Shown in pieces: positions 45,355-58,506 of a DNA stretch of 64,000 nucleotides (position 1 is its first letter; each line of letters begins with the position of its first letter). This DNA is from Streptomyces oryzae (lineage in GTDB: Bacteria > Actinomycetota > Actinomycetes > Streptomycetales > Streptomycetaceae), in contig NZ_JADKMA010000008.1 in NCBI RefSeq assembly GCF_017676365.1, positions 1 to 64,000 on the forward strand, in the 5' to 3' direction. Position numbers and translations under genes: made by a program. A model generated the notes under the pieces. The model did not search any database. It had not been told where the DNA came from and saw only the letters and a program-made list of their open reading frames with translations.

Positions 45355-45720
45355 GCTCACTCCAACGGGTCCCGAATGCTTATGGTTACGAAGTCGTTGC
45401 ACACAGTGACGGCTGGACTCCTGGGCGAGGACGGGAAGGTGGGGTATGCGGCTGCCTCTCCGTGGAGTTGTTTCCCAGGTGTCAAGTCAAGCGCGTCCGA
45501 GCGCTCCGGGGTTCATCCGAAGGGGTGGCGAATGGTGGCGATTCTGCAATTACGCTCGCCGCGGTCGTGATCGTAGGATTACTTTCGGTACACACAGTGG
45601 AGAGAGCGCGGCGGTGGACTATGCCGGAGGCATGGCGGGCCGAGGGTGCGGCGGGCACGCGCAGAGCGCGGACCCACCCGGCTCCGCACGCGTCGCCGCG
45701 CCGGGATGGGGGCGTTACCA
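45355..45720. other. divergent intergenic region before nsdA
   Basis: About 365 nt. TTACGC (45550-45555) and TAGGAT (45574-45579), 18 nt apart, are a candidate nsdA promoter. CACACAGTG occurs at 45400-45408 and 45591-45599. The nsdA frame is open back to a GTG at 45646. No other gene is supported. Confidence 0.5.
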
Positions 45721-47340
45721 GTGGCTGAGCGAGGCCAGGCGAGCAAGAGCCCGAACGAGCGGCTGGGCTCGTGGTTCATGCGCAGTGGCTGGTCCAAGGG
45801 CGAGCTCGCCCGTCAGGTGAACCGCCGGGCGCGCCAGCTGGGCGCCCACCACATCAGCACCGACACCTCCCGGGTACGCCGCTGGCTGGACGGCGAACAG
45901 CCCCGCGAGCCCATTCCGCGCATCCTCTCCGAGCTGTTCTCCGAGCGCTTCGGCTGCGTCGTCACGGTCGAGGACCTCGGGCTGCGCCCGGCCCGGCAGT
46001 CCCCCGCGGCCTCCGGGGTCGACCTGCCCTGGGCCGGGCCGCAGACGGTGGCGCTGATCAGCGACTTCACCCGCAGCGATCTGATGCTGGGCCGCCGCGG
46101 CTTCCTGGGCGCGTCACTGAGCGTCGCCGCGGGCCCCGCGCTGATCGAGCCCATGCAGCGGTGGCTGGTCCCGGGCACCGGAACGGAAGCGCCGCTGCCG
46201 GGCGAGCAGCCGGGCCCCCCGGCCGGCCTCTCCCTCCCGGCGCCCCGTGACGGAGTGCGCGGGCAGGCCGTGGCCGCAGCCGGGCAGCCCCTGTCCGGCG
46301 GACAGCTGCGGGCGGCCGTCGGTGGTGAGGGCGGCGGGCGCGGAGGTGGCGGGCTGCGCCGCGGGCCGCGGCTGTCCGCACCCGAGCTGGAGCTGCTGGA
46401 GCAGACGACGGAGATGTTCCGCACCTGGGACGCACAGTGCGGGGGAGGGCTGCGCCGCAAGGCCGTGGTCGGACAGCTGCACGAAGTCACCGATCTCCTG
46501 CAGGAGCGGCACCCCGAGCCGGTCCGCCGTCGCCTCTTCCGGGTCACCGCCGAACTGTCCGAGCTGGCGGGCTGGATGAGCTACGACATCGGCCTCCAGC
46601 CCACCGCGCAGAAGTACTTCGTCCTGGCGCTGCACGCCGCCAAGGAGGCGGGCGACAGGCCCCTCGGTTCCTATGTGCTCAGCAAGCTGGGGCGCCAGAT
46701 GATCCATCTGAGCCGCCCCGAGGACGCGCTGGAGCTCGTCCACCTCGCCCAGTACGGCAGCCGGGAGGGCGCCACCCCCCGCACCCAGGCGATGCTCTAC
46801 GCCATGGAGGCCCGCGCCTACGCCAACATGGGCCAGCCAGGCAAGTGCAAGCGCGCGGTGCGGATGGCGGAAGAAACGTTCTCCGACATCGACCGCTCGG
46901 ACGCGGACCCCGACTGGATCCGGTTCTTCTCCGAGGCCGAGCTGTGCGCGGAGAACGCACACTCCTACCGCGATCTGGCCTACTCCTCCGGCCGCAGCCC
47001 GACCTACGCCTCACTGGCGCGGCCCGTGATGGAGCGCGCCGTCGAGCTGTTCGCCAAGGAGGCCCGCGAGGCCGAGGGCGGCGGCCATCGGCGCTCCTAC
47101 GCGCTCAACCTGATCGGCATGGCCAGCGTCCATCTGCTCCAGCGGGAGCCCGAGGGCTGCGTGGCGCGGGCGAGCGAGGCACTCGGCGTCGCCAAACGGC
47201 TGCGCTCGGAGCGGGTCAACAACCGGCTGCGCCGCACCACGGCCGGTGCCGTCCGCGAGTTCGGCGAGCTCGCGGACGTTGTGCACCTCAGCGAGCGGCT
47301 GCGCGTCGAGCTGGCCGACAGCGAGCTGGCGGCGGGCTGA
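45721..47340 (+). CDS. nsdA: NsdA-type negative regulator of differentiation
   Basis: A protein of about 539 residues. The N-terminal part (ERLGSWFMRSGWSKGELARQ, then DTSRVRRWLDGEQPREPIPR) is helix-turn-helix-like. The second half contains TPR-like helices (KYFVLALHAAKEAGDRPLG, then PRTQAMLYAMEARAYANMGQ). It matches NsdA of S. coelicolor, a negative regulator of sporulation and antibiotic production. A Gly/Ala-rich insert (nt 46180-46380) is longer than I recall in that protein. An internal RRGFLGASLSVAAGPA looks like a Tat motif but lies about 125 residues in. GTG 45721, ATG 45706 and GTG 45646 are all possible starts; the two upstream ones would include a TTA codon at 45712-45714. Confidence 0.9.
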   Translation: MAERGQASKSPNERLGSWFMRSGWSKGELARQVNRRARQLGAHHISTDTSRVRRWLDGEQPREPIPRILSELFSERFGCVVTVEDLGLRPARQSPAASGVDLPWAGPQTVALISDFTRSDLMLGRRGFLGASLSVAAGPALIEPMQRWLVPGTGTEAPLPGEQPGPPAGLSLPAPRDGVRGQAVAAAGQPLSGGQLRAAVGGEGGGRGGGGLRRGPRLSAPELELLEQTTEMFRTWDAQCGGGLRRKAVVGQLHEVTDLLQERHPEPVRRRLFRVTAELSELAGWMSYDIGLQPTAQKYFVLALHAAKEAGDRPLGSYVLSKLGRQMIHLSRPEDALELVHLAQYGSREGATPRTQAMLYAMEARAYANMGQPGKCKRAVRMAEETFSDIDRSDADPDWIRFFSEAELCAENAHSYRDLAYSSGRSPTYASLARPVMERAVELFAKEAREAEGGGHRRSYALNLIGMASVHLLQREPEGCVARASEALGVAKRLRSERVNNRLRRTTAGAVREFGELADVVHLSERLRVELADSELAAG

Positions 47341-47449
47341 GGCGCTCGGTTTCGGCGGACAGCCGGCCATGGGTAAGCGGCAGTTGGCCACGGGTAAGGG
47401 AGCGCAGCGTACGCGCGTTCCTGCGGGGAAGGCCGTGGTTCATCTCCTC

Positions 47450-47485
47450 GTAACACGGGTGGGCCGGTTTTCACGGCACTGAAAC
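47450..47485. promoter_or_regulatory. candidate GlnR-binding site upstream of amtB
   Basis: TTCAC-GGCACT-GAAAC (47470-47485) fits the Streptomyces GlnR half-site pattern gTnAc-n6-GaAAc in the informative positions, and an isolated GTAAC lies upstream at 47450-47454. GlnR is known to activate amtB-glnK-glnD in S. coelicolor, which raises the prior. Confidence 0.5.
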
Positions 47486-47611
47486 ACCGAGGGGCGACGG
47501 CGGAAACGGGGCTTCGGAAACCTGGCACTCAACCCGCCCCCCTCCCCCGGCTCCGACCGGGGGGTGCCCCCACCGGCCCGCAGGGTCGCGTACCCCGAGG
47601 AGACGTCCACA

Positions 47612-52040
<4,429 letters not shown>

Positions 52041-52154
52041 CCGCCTGCGGGGGCCGCGGGTGCCCGATCCGGACGGGCGGGGTGGACCTGCCCGCGAGGC
52101 GGCTACCCTTGGCAGAGATTGACTCCGCCACCGACCCGAGGACCGACGAGCGCT

Positions 52155-53717
52155 GTGTTCGATACCCTTTCCGACCGCCTGAGTGCGACGTTCAAGAACC
52201 TCCGGGGCAAAGGGCGCCTCAGCGAGGCGGACATCGACGCCACCGCGCGCGAGATCCGTATCGCCCTGCTCGAGGCGGATGTCGCGCTCCCTGTGGTGCG
52301 TGCCTTCATCAAGCAGGTCAAGGAACGCGCGCTGGGGGCCGAGGTCTCTCAGGCGCTGAATCCGGCCCAGCAGGTCATCAAGATCGTCAACGAGGAACTG
52401 ATCGGCATCCTCGGCGGCGAGACGCGGCGCCTGAGGTTCGCCAAGCACCCGCCGACCGTCATCATGCTGGCGGGCCTCCAGGGTGCGGGTAAGACGACCC
52501 TGGCGGGCAAGCTGGGCCGCTGGCTCCAGCAGCAGGGGCACACGCCGATGCTCGTCGCGGCGGACCTGCAGCGCCCGAACGCGGTCAACCAGCTCTCCGT
52601 GGTCGCCGAGCGCGCGGGTGTGGCCGTCTTCGCGCCGGAGCCAGGCAACGGGGTGGGAGACCCGGTCAAGGTCGCCAAGGACTCGATCACCTTCGCGCGC
52701 GAGAAGCAGCACGATGTGGTCATCGTCGACACCGCGGGACGCCTCGGTATCGACCAGGAGTTGATGCAGCAGGCCGCCGACATCCGGGACGCGGTCAGCC
52801 CCGACGAGGTCCTCTTCGTCGTCGACGCGATGATCGGTCAGGACGCGGTCACCACGGCGGAGGCGTTCCAGGAGGGCGTCGGTTTCGACGGCGTCGTGCT
52901 CTCCAAGCTCGACGGTGACGCGCGCGGCGGTGCCGCCCTCTCGGTCGCACAGGTCACCGGCAAGCAGATCATGTTCGCCTCCAACGGCGAGAAGCTGGAC
53001 GACTTCGACGCCTTCCACCCCGACCGGATGGCCTCCCGCATCCTCGGCATGGGCGACATGCTCACGCTGATCGAGAAGGCGGAGCAGACCTTCAGCCAGC
53101 AAGAGGCCGAGAAGATGGCCGCCAAGCTGGCGAAGGGGCCCAAGGAGTTCACGCTGGACGACTTCCTGGCCCAGATGGAGCAGGTCCGCAAGATGGGCTC
53201 GCTCTCCAAGCTGCTCGGCATGATGCCGGGCATGGGCCAGATGAAGGACCAGATCAACAATCTGGACGAGCGGGAGGTCGACCGCACCGCCGCCATCATC
53301 AAGTCCATGACCCCCGCCGAGCGCGCCGAGCCGACGATCATCAACGGCTCGCGGCGGGCCCGCATCGCCCGCGGCTCCGGGGTGGACGTCAGCGCGGTCA
53401 AGAACCTGGTGGAGCGCTTCTTCGACGCCCGCAAGATGATGTCGCGGATGGCCCAGGGCGGCGGCATGCCCGGAATGCCCGGCATGCCGGGGCTGCCCGG
53501 CGGAGGGGGCGCCGGCAAGAAGAAGGGCAAGCAGAAGAAGGCCAAGGGCAAGCGCCAGTCGGGCAACCCGATGAAGCGCAAGCAGGAGGAGCAGGCCGCA
53601 GCGGCACGGCGGGCCCAGGGCGGCCAGGGCGGCGCCCTCGGCATCCCGGGCCCCGGCCAGGACGCGGGTGACTTCGAACTCCCCCAGGAGTTCAAGGACA
53701 TGCTGCCCCCGAAGTGA
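52155..53717 (+). CDS. ffh: signal recognition particle protein Ffh
   Basis: A 520-residue SRP54 homologue. The N domain opens VFDTLSDRLSATFKNLRGKG, G1 is GLQGAGKTTLAGKLG (near residues 106-120), G3 DTAGRLGID and G4 SKLDGDARGG. The Met-rich M domain contains MGSLSKLLGMMPGMGQM and SRRARIARGSGVDVSAVKNL, which bind signal peptide and 4.5S RNA. The C-terminus has a GMPGMPGMPG run and a Lys-rich stretch, typical for Streptomyces. GTG at 52155. Confidence 0.97.
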   Translation: MFDTLSDRLSATFKNLRGKGRLSEADIDATAREIRIALLEADVALPVVRAFIKQVKERALGAEVSQALNPAQQVIKIVNEELIGILGGETRRLRFAKHPPTVIMLAGLQGAGKTTLAGKLGRWLQQQGHTPMLVAADLQRPNAVNQLSVVAERAGVAVFAPEPGNGVGDPVKVAKDSITFAREKQHDVVIVDTAGRLGIDQELMQQAADIRDAVSPDEVLFVVDAMIGQDAVTTAEAFQEGVGFDGVVLSKLDGDARGGAALSVAQVTGKQIMFASNGEKLDDFDAFHPDRMASRILGMGDMLTLIEKAEQTFSQQEAEKMAAKLAKGPKEFTLDDFLAQMEQVRKMGSLSKLLGMMPGMGQMKDQINNLDEREVDRTAAIIKSMTPAERAEPTIINGSRRARIARGSGVDVSAVKNLVERFFDARKMMSRMAQGGGMPGMPGMPGLPGGGGAGKKKGKQKKAKGKRQSGNPMKRKQEEQAAAARRAQGGQGGALGIPGPGQDAGDFELPQEFKDMLPPK

Positions 53718-54268
53718 GCGTGCCGCGGCAAAGGCGGATGATGTCGTCCATGCGCGTATACATCCGCCCTCCGCGGCCCGCGGACGAGCAGCTTTACAGC
53801 GAGGCCGTCGTCCGCTCGGCAGACCACCTCCGCCCGTGGAACCCGGTCGAGCCGGACGGCCTTCCCGATCTGCTCCGCCGCCAGGGCCCCGCGCTGCGCA
53901 CCTTCCTCATCCTCGACCGCGAGGACGAGGGGCTGGTCGGACGGGTGAACGTGGCCAACATCGTCCGGGCCCGCTTCCGCAACGGCTCGCTCGGCTACGA
54001 CAGTTACCTCCCCTACGCCGGCACCGGACGGATGACCGAGGGGCTGCGGCTGGTCGTCGACCGCTGCTTCCAGCCGGGGCCCGACGGACTCGGCCTGCAC
54101 CGACTGGAGATCAACGTGCAGCCGGAGAACGAGCGCTCCCTGGCGATGGCCAAACGGCTCGGCTTCCGGCACGAGGGCTTCTCGCCCCGGATGCTCTACA
54201 TCAACGACGCCTGGCGGGACCACGAGCGCTTCGCGCTGACCGTCGAGGAGTGGCCGGGGCCGGACTGA
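53714..54268 (+). CDS. GNAT-family N-acetyltransferase (RimJ/RimL-like)
   Basis: A protein of up to 184 residues with the RimJ/RimL-type GNAT fold. Core segments are VYIRPPRPADEQLYSEAVVR, SLGYDSYLPYAGTGRMTEGL (the acetyl-CoA loop region), HRLEINVQPENERSLAMAKR, then LGFRHEGFSPRMLYINDAW and DHERFALT. Family members acetylate protein N-termini, antibiotics or small molecules; the substrate cannot be inferred. The longest start GTG 53714 overlaps ffh by 4 nt; ATG at 53738, 53741 or 53750 fit the family N-terminus (MRVYIRPP) better, with AAAGGCGG before 53738. Confidence 0.9.
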   Translation: MSVPRQRRMMSSMRVYIRPPRPADEQLYSEAVVRSADHLRPWNPVEPDGLPDLLRRQGPALRTFLILDREDEGLVGRVNVANIVRARFRNGSLGYDSYLPYAGTGRMTEGLRLVVDRCFQPGPDGLGLHRLEINVQPENERSLAMAKRLGFRHEGFSPRMLYINDAWRDHERFALTVEEWPGPD

Positions 54269-54280
54269 CCGGCGGCCGGG

Positions 54281-54320
54281 CAGACGGCCGTCCGGTACAG
54301 CAGACGGCCGTCCGGTACAC
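54281..54320 (+). repeat. 20-bp tandem direct repeat
   Basis: CAGACGGCCGTCCGGTACAG and a second copy differing only in the last base, end to end. Each copy contains the palindrome GACGGCCGTC. Confidence 0.85.
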
Positions 54321-54418
54321 AGGAATCGTCCGTACCATCGAGGAAGCGCCGGCGCGCGGTGGGTGAGCGCGCGCGACGGTGACGAGCGCGGTGAACCCGT
54401 GCGAGGGGACACGCGTGT

Positions 54419-54490
54419 CGGTGGTTGTGAGCCAGCGATTGTGAGTCAGTGGTTGCGCGTGTCAGCGATTGCGCGTCAGCGGCTGCGGGA
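54419..54490 (+). repeat. five imperfect 14-bp tandem repeats
   Basis: Units at 54419, 54433, 54447, 54463 and 54477 fit a consensus CAGYGRTTGYGMGT, with a 2-nt gap between the third and fourth. No matching protein is made from them. Confidence 0.7.
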
Positions 54491-54603
54491 GAAGAACCGG
54501 GCTCGGTGAAACGTCCCGGCTTGGGGTGGCTGTTGCGGCTTGAGTGCACATCTTCGGACCCGCACCCATCTCCTCACGCATCACCGAGAACTGACTGGTA
54601 CGT

Positions 54604-54616
54604 GCAAAATATTTGC
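54604..54616. promoter_or_regulatory. AT-rich palindrome, candidate operator
   Basis: GCAAA-ATA-TTTGC is a perfect inverted repeat in a GC-rich setting, 50 nt before the SprT-like start. The binding protein is unknown. Confidence 0.4.
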
Positions 54617-54665
54617 GTTGCCCCGTAATCGGAACACCAGGGCGCCTCTGCTCGTTGGGAACGAC

Positions 54666-55283
54666 GTGAGCACGACACCACCAGTTCTCGCCGCCGAGCT
54701 GGCAGCCGCCTGGGCCGACATTCAACGGCACCACCCCGAGCTGCCGGATCTGGCCGCGCCCGAATCCCTGATCGGAGAGTCCTCGTCCGCCTGCGGCACC
54801 GGGCTCTCGTTCGAACGGCTGCTCCATGAGGCAGTCCATGGCATCGCCGCGGCCCGCGGCGTCCGGGACACCTCACGAGCCGGCCGTTACCACAACCGCC
54901 GCTTCCTGGCGATCGCCGAGGAGCTTGGGCTTGAGCACCCCGAGGAGCCGCATCCCAGCAGCGGCTTCTCCCTCGTGGTGCTCACGCCCGAGACGAGAAG
55001 GCGGTACCGACCCACGATCGAGCGCCTCCAGCGGGCGCTGAAGGCGTACAGCGTGGCCACCGAGACCGACACCGGGCGCAGCTTCCGCGGCCCCGCCGCA
55101 CGGCACGGGTCCTCGGGGGGCGGTGTCCGCGTCAAGGCCGTCTGCGACTGCGGACGCAACGTCCGCGTCGTGCCCTCCGTGCTGGCCCAGGCCCCCATCA
55201 TGTGTGGCGCCTGCGGCAAGCAGTTCCGCATCCCGGCCGAGTCGGCGCCCGCGCCGGCGGCGGAGCCGATGGCCGTCGGCTGA
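54666..55283 (+). CDS. SprT-like putative zinc metallopeptidase with C-terminal zinc ribbon
   Basis: A 205-residue protein. HEAVH (His54, Glu55, His58) in SFERLLHEAVHGIAAARG is an HExxH zinc site, and His76 in RYHNRRF fits the third ligand, the arrangement of SprT-like proteases. The C-terminus has a four-Cys ribbon (CDCGRNVRVVPS, then MCGACGKQF), also usual in SprT proteins. Eukaryotic SPRTN cuts DNA-protein crosslinks; bacterial roles are less clear. GTG at 54666 is chosen because the frame upstream is repeat-rich and lacks family character. It sits between the GNAT gene and rpsP. Confidence 0.82.
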   Translation: MSTTPPVLAAELAAAWADIQRHHPELPDLAAPESLIGESSSACGTGLSFERLLHEAVHGIAAARGVRDTSRAGRYHNRRFLAIAEELGLEHPEEPHPSSGFSLVVLTPETRRRYRPTIERLQRALKAYSVATETDTGRSFRGPAARHGSSGGGVRVKAVCDCGRNVRVVPSVLAQAPIMCGACGKQFRIPAESAPAPAAEPMAVG

Positions 55284-55524
55284 CCCCCGCTGCCGGATCT
55301 GCCGCCCCGCCGCGGGATCCGCTTGGCGGTCCGTGGCGCGGGGGCCCCGGTCCGGGGCGGGTTCGGCCGGGCCCCTGCGGTGTGGCATCATGGACGGCTG
55401 AACTCGGCAGCCGCACAGGACCCCTCTCTCCTCCGGCTGACGCGTCCATCGGGCACCCGGCGCTACAACCCCACGTGGCAGTCCGCCGTGTCCACCCACG
55501 TCAAGACCAGGAGACACCACACCC

Positions 55525-55983
55525 GTGGCAGTCAAGATCAAGCTGAAGCGTCTGGGCAAGATCCGTTCGCCTCACTACCGCATCATCGTCGCCGACTCCC
55601 GCACCCGCCGCGACGGCCGGGCCATCGAGGAGATCGGCCTGTACCACCCGGTGCAGAACCCCTCGCGCATCGAGGTCGACTCGGAGCGTGTGCAGTACTG
55701 GCTCGGCGTCGGCGCGCAGCCGACCGAGCCGGTCGAGGCCATCCTCAAGGTCACCGGCGACTGGCAGAAGTTCAAGGGTCTGCCGGCCCCGGAGCCGATG
55801 AAGGTTGCCGAGCCGAAGGCCGACAAGCGCGCCCTCTTCGAGGCCGCCGCCAAGGAGTCCGCCGACGAGCCGAAGGGTGAGGCCATCACCCCCAAGGCGA
55901 AGAAGGCTGACAAGGCCGACAAGAAGGCGGACGCCGGCGAGTCCGCCGACGCTTCGGCCGCCACCGAGTCGACCGAGGCCTGA
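55525..55983 (+). CDS. rpsP: 30S ribosomal protein S16
   Basis: A 152-residue S16. Residues 1-85 are the canonical protein ([20 protein letters not shown], then [20 protein letters not shown]). From about 95 a Lys/Ala/Glu-rich extension typical of actinobacteria follows. GTG at 55525 has CAGGAG at 55508-55513. It heads the rpsP-khpA-rimM-trmD-rplS cluster; khpA starts 2 nt after the stop. Confidence 0.97.
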   Translation: MAVKIKLKRLGKIRSPHYRIIVADSRTRRDGRAIEEIGLYHPVQNPSRIEVDSERVQYWLGVGAQPTEPVEAILKVTGDWQKFKGLPAPEPMKVAEPKADKRALFEAAAKESADEPKGEAITPKAKKADKADKKADAGESADASAATESTEA

Positions 55984-55985
55984 GG

Positions 55986-56225
55986 ATGCTCGAGGAAGCC
56001 CTCGAGCACCTGGTGAAGGGCATCGTCGACCACCCCGACGAGGTGCAGATCGCGTCCCGCAACCTCCGTCGCGGGCGCGTGCTCGAGGTCCGGGTGCACC
56101 CCGACGACCTCGGCAAGGTGATCGGCCGTAACGGTCGCACCGCGCGCGCTCTGCGCACCGTCGTGGGTGCGCTCGGCGGCCGGGGCGTCCGCGTCGACCT
56201 CGTCGATGTGGACCAGGTCCGCTGA
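55986..56225 (+). CDS. khpA: KH-domain RNA-binding protein KhpA
   Basis: A 79-residue single type II KH domain. The RNA-binding GxxG loop is [15 protein letters not shown], preceded by [18 protein letters not shown]. KhpA partners KhpB in Gram-positives and affects RNA stability and cell size. ATG at 55986 follows rpsP by 2 nt, so it is translationally coupled. The place between rpsP and rimM is strongly conserved. Confidence 0.95.
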   Translation: MLEEALEHLVKGIVDHPDEVQIASRNLRRGRVLEVRVHPDDLGKVIGRNGRTARALRTVVGALGGRGVRVDLVDVDQVR

Positions 56226-56247
56226 AGCGCAGCATGCAGCACCGGCA

Positions 56248-56283
56248 CGGGCCGGGGACGGCAGTCACGCCGTCCCCGGCCCG
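56248..56283 (+). terminator. hairpin between khpA and rimM
   Basis: CGGGCCGGGGACGGC (56248-56262) pairs perfectly with 56269-56283, a 15-bp stem with loop AGTCAC. With 156 nt still to rimM it may partly terminate, so rimM-trmD may have its own promoter. Confidence 0.7.
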
Positions 56284-56439
56284 TTGTCGCGCCAGCACCC
56301 CACTGGCATCAGTGACATCGCTGGGTGCCGTCGCCATCACGGGTGCCACCGTCACCACGGGCCCCGTCACCAAGGACACCACCGTCACCGCCTCACAACC
56401 GACACCCACCGAGCACGGAACCGAGCACGGAGAAGCACA

Positions 56440-57078
56440 GTGCAGCTAGTCGTCGCGCGGATCGGCCGCGCTCACGGCATCAAGGGCGAGGTCACGGTCG
56501 AGGTCAGGACCGACGAGCCCGAACTGCGGCTCGCCCCGGGCGCGGTGCTGGCCACCGATCCGGCCACCGCGGGCCCACTGACCATCGCCTCCGGCCGGGT
56601 GCACAGCGGACGGCTGCTGCTGCGCTTCGAGGGCGTGCACGACCGGACCGCGGCCGAGACCCTGCGCAACACGCTGCTCGTCGCCGAGGTCGACCCGGAC
56701 GAGCGTCCCGAGGACCCGGAGGAGTTCTACGACCACCAGCTGGAGGACCTGGAAGTCGTCACGCGTGACGGCACGGTCGTCGGCCGGATCGAGAGCGTCG
56801 CCCACCTCCCCGCGCAGGACCTGCTGGTCGTACGGCGCGAGGACGGCGGGGAAGCGCTGATCCCGTTCGTCCACGAGATCGTCCCGGAGATCGACCTGAA
56901 GGCCCAGCAGGCTGTCATCGACCCGCCGCCCGGCCTGCTCGGCGAGGCGGAGCCCGAGGAGTCGGCAGAGGCCGAGGAGTCGCCGGAGGCCGGGGGGCAG
57001 GCAGAGACCGAGGGGTCGACGGGAACAGCGGAAGCCGAGGGCGTGGAGAAAGGCCCCGGTCAGGAGAGCTCGCGGTGA
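56440..57078 (+). CDS. rimM: 16S rRNA processing protein RimM
   Basis: A 212-residue protein for 30S head maturation. The RimM domain opens [20 protein letters not shown] and contains [20 protein letters not shown]. The PRC-barrel spans about 100-165 ([43 protein letters not shown]). The last 45 residues are Glu/Gly-rich and non-conserved. GTG at 56440 has GGAGAAG 5 nt upstream. It overlaps trmD by 4 nt. Confidence 0.96.
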   Translation: MQLVVARIGRAHGIKGEVTVEVRTDEPELRLAPGAVLATDPATAGPLTIASGRVHSGRLLLRFEGVHDRTAAETLRNTLLVAEVDPDERPEDPEEFYDHQLEDLEVVTRDGTVVGRIESVAHLPAQDLLVVRREDGGEALIPFVHEIVPEIDLKAQQAVIDPPPGLLGEAEPEESAEAEESPEAGGQAETEGSTGTAEAEGVEKGPGQESSR

Positions 57079-57926
57079 GGCTCGACGTCGTCACGATCTT
57101 CCCGGAATACCTGGAGCCGCTGAACGTCTCGCTGGTTGGCAAGGCCCGCGCGCGCGGCGTGCTGGACGTCCGCGTCCACGATCTGCGGAACTGGACTCAC
57201 GACCGGCACCACACCGTCGACGACACCCCTTACGGCGGGGGCCCCGGCATGGTCATGAAGCCCGAGCCCTGGGGCGAGGCGCTGGACGAGGTGCTGGCAT
57301 CCGGCGAGCCCGGTCAGAGCCCTCCCGTGCTAGTCGTCCCCACGCCCAGCGGCAGGCCCTTCACCCAGGAGCTGGCGGTCGAGCTGGCGGACCAGCCGTG
57401 GCTGGTGTTCACCCCGGCCCGCTACGAGGGCATCGACCGCCGCGTCATCGAGGAGTACGCGGACCGCCTCGACGTCCGGGAGGTCTCCATCGGCGACTAC
57501 GTACTCGCCGGCGGGGAGGCGCCCGTCCTCGTCATGGTCGAGGCCGTCGCCCGGCTGCTGCCCGGCGTGCTCGGCAACGCCGCTTCGCACCAGGACGACT
57601 CGTTCGCGCCCGGCACCATGGCCAACCTGCTGGAGGGCCCCGTCTACACGAAGCCGCCGGAGTGGCGCGGCCGTGGCATCCCGGAGGTGCTGCTGAGCGG
57701 CCACCACGGCAGGATCGCCCGCTGGCGCCGCGATCAGGCGTTCGCCCGTACGGTGGCCCATCGGCCGGACCTGATCGAGCGCTGCGATCCGGAGGCCCTC
57801 GACAAGCACGACCGGGCCACCCTGGAGGCACTGGGCTGGCGGCAGGGCGCGGACGGTCGCTGGCAGCCGGGACCGGCAGCCGAGGCGGCGGAACCGGAGA
57901 AGGAGCAGGCCGGGCCCGGGGAGTGA
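57075..57926 (+). CDS. trmD: tRNA (guanine(37)-N1)-methyltransferase
   Basis: A 283-residue SPOUT enzyme methylating G37 of tRNA. Motifs are [36 protein letters not shown] and the trefoil-knot SAM site [14 protein letters not shown] with [12 protein letters not shown]-type [18 protein letters not shown], then [13 protein letters not shown] at 57075 overlaps rimM by 4 nt. A charged C-terminal extension of about 20 residues is unremarkable. Confidence 0.97.
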   Translation: MRLDVVTIFPEYLEPLNVSLVGKARARGVLDVRVHDLRNWTHDRHHTVDDTPYGGGPGMVMKPEPWGEALDEVLASGEPGQSPPVLVVPTPSGRPFTQELAVELADQPWLVFTPARYEGIDRRVIEEYADRLDVREVSIGDYVLAGGEAPVLVMVEAVARLLPGVLGNAASHQDDSFAPGTMANLLEGPVYTKPPEWRGRGIPEVLLSGHHGRIARWRRDQAFARTVAHRPDLIERCDPEALDKHDRATLEALGWRQGADGRWQPGPAAEAAEPEKEQAGPGE

Positions 57927-57950
57927 TCCTCTGAGGCACAGGCGGCCGAT

Positions 57951-57987
57951 TTGGGCCGCGCGGGCAGCCCATGGAAGAATGGGCTGC
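57951..57987 (+). promoter_or_regulatory. candidate promoter and overlapping inverted repeat before rplS
   Basis: TTGGGC (57951-57956) and AAGAAT (57975-57980) are 18 nt apart. GCAGCCCAT (57964-57972) pairs with ATGGGCTGC (57979-57987) across the -10 region. It could be a regulated promoter, a trmD terminator or part of an L19 leader. Confidence 0.4.
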
Positions 57988-58111
57988 TGCCTCACCTCCG
58001 GCGCGCGACCCTGCCACAGGGGGACCGACGCCCGCCGAGAGTGGCGGCTCCTCGGATCACCACCACGATTCCGTTGATGACCTGTGGCATCAGCGAGGAA
58101 AGCAGACGGAC

Positions 58112-58462
58112 ATGTCCCACCTTCTCGACAGCGTCGACGCCGCATCCGTGCGCAAGGACGTACCGGCCTTCCGGCCCGGCGACACGATCAACGTGCACGT
58201 CCGCGTCATCGAGGGCAACCGCTCCCGTGTCCAGCAGTTCAAGGGCGTCTGCATCCGCCGCCAGGGTTCGGGCGTCCGTGAGACCTTCACGGTCCGCAAG
58301 GTCAGCTTCAGCGTGGGTGTCGAGCGCACCTTCCCGGTGCACACCCCGATCGTCGAGAAGATCGAGGTCGTGACCCGCGGTGACGTCCGCCGCGCCAAGC
58401 TGTACTACCTGCGCGACCTGCGCGGCAAGGCCGCCAAGATCAAGGAGAAGCGCGAGAGCTGA
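58112..58462 (+). CDS. rplS: 50S ribosomal protein L19
   Basis: A 116-residue L19. [59 protein letters not shown] and [18 protein letters not shown] are all typical. ATG at 58112 lies 185 nt after trmD, more than elsewhere in the cluster, leaving room for a leader. The sip cluster begins 44 nt downstream. Confidence 0.97.
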   Translation: MSHLLDSVDAASVRKDVPAFRPGDTINVHVRVIEGNRSRVQQFKGVCIRRQGSGVRETFTVRKVSFSVGVERTFPVHTPIVEKIEVVTRGDVRRAKLYYLRDLRGKAAKIKEKRES

Positions 58463-58506
58463 GCTCGCGTCCTCGGCGTCCGGAGGGCCGGTTAGGCTTC
58501 CGCTCG

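Larger units (their letters stand above)
54269..54665 (+). other. repeat-rich non-coding region before the SprT-like gene
   Basis: About 397 nt with no supported gene. It holds a 20-bp tandem repeat (54281-54320), a set of 14-bp imperfect repeats (54419-54490) and an AT-rich palindrome (54604-54616). The frame of the next gene is open back to an ATG-free GTG/TTG region near 54540 but shows no coding features there. Confidence 0.6.
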
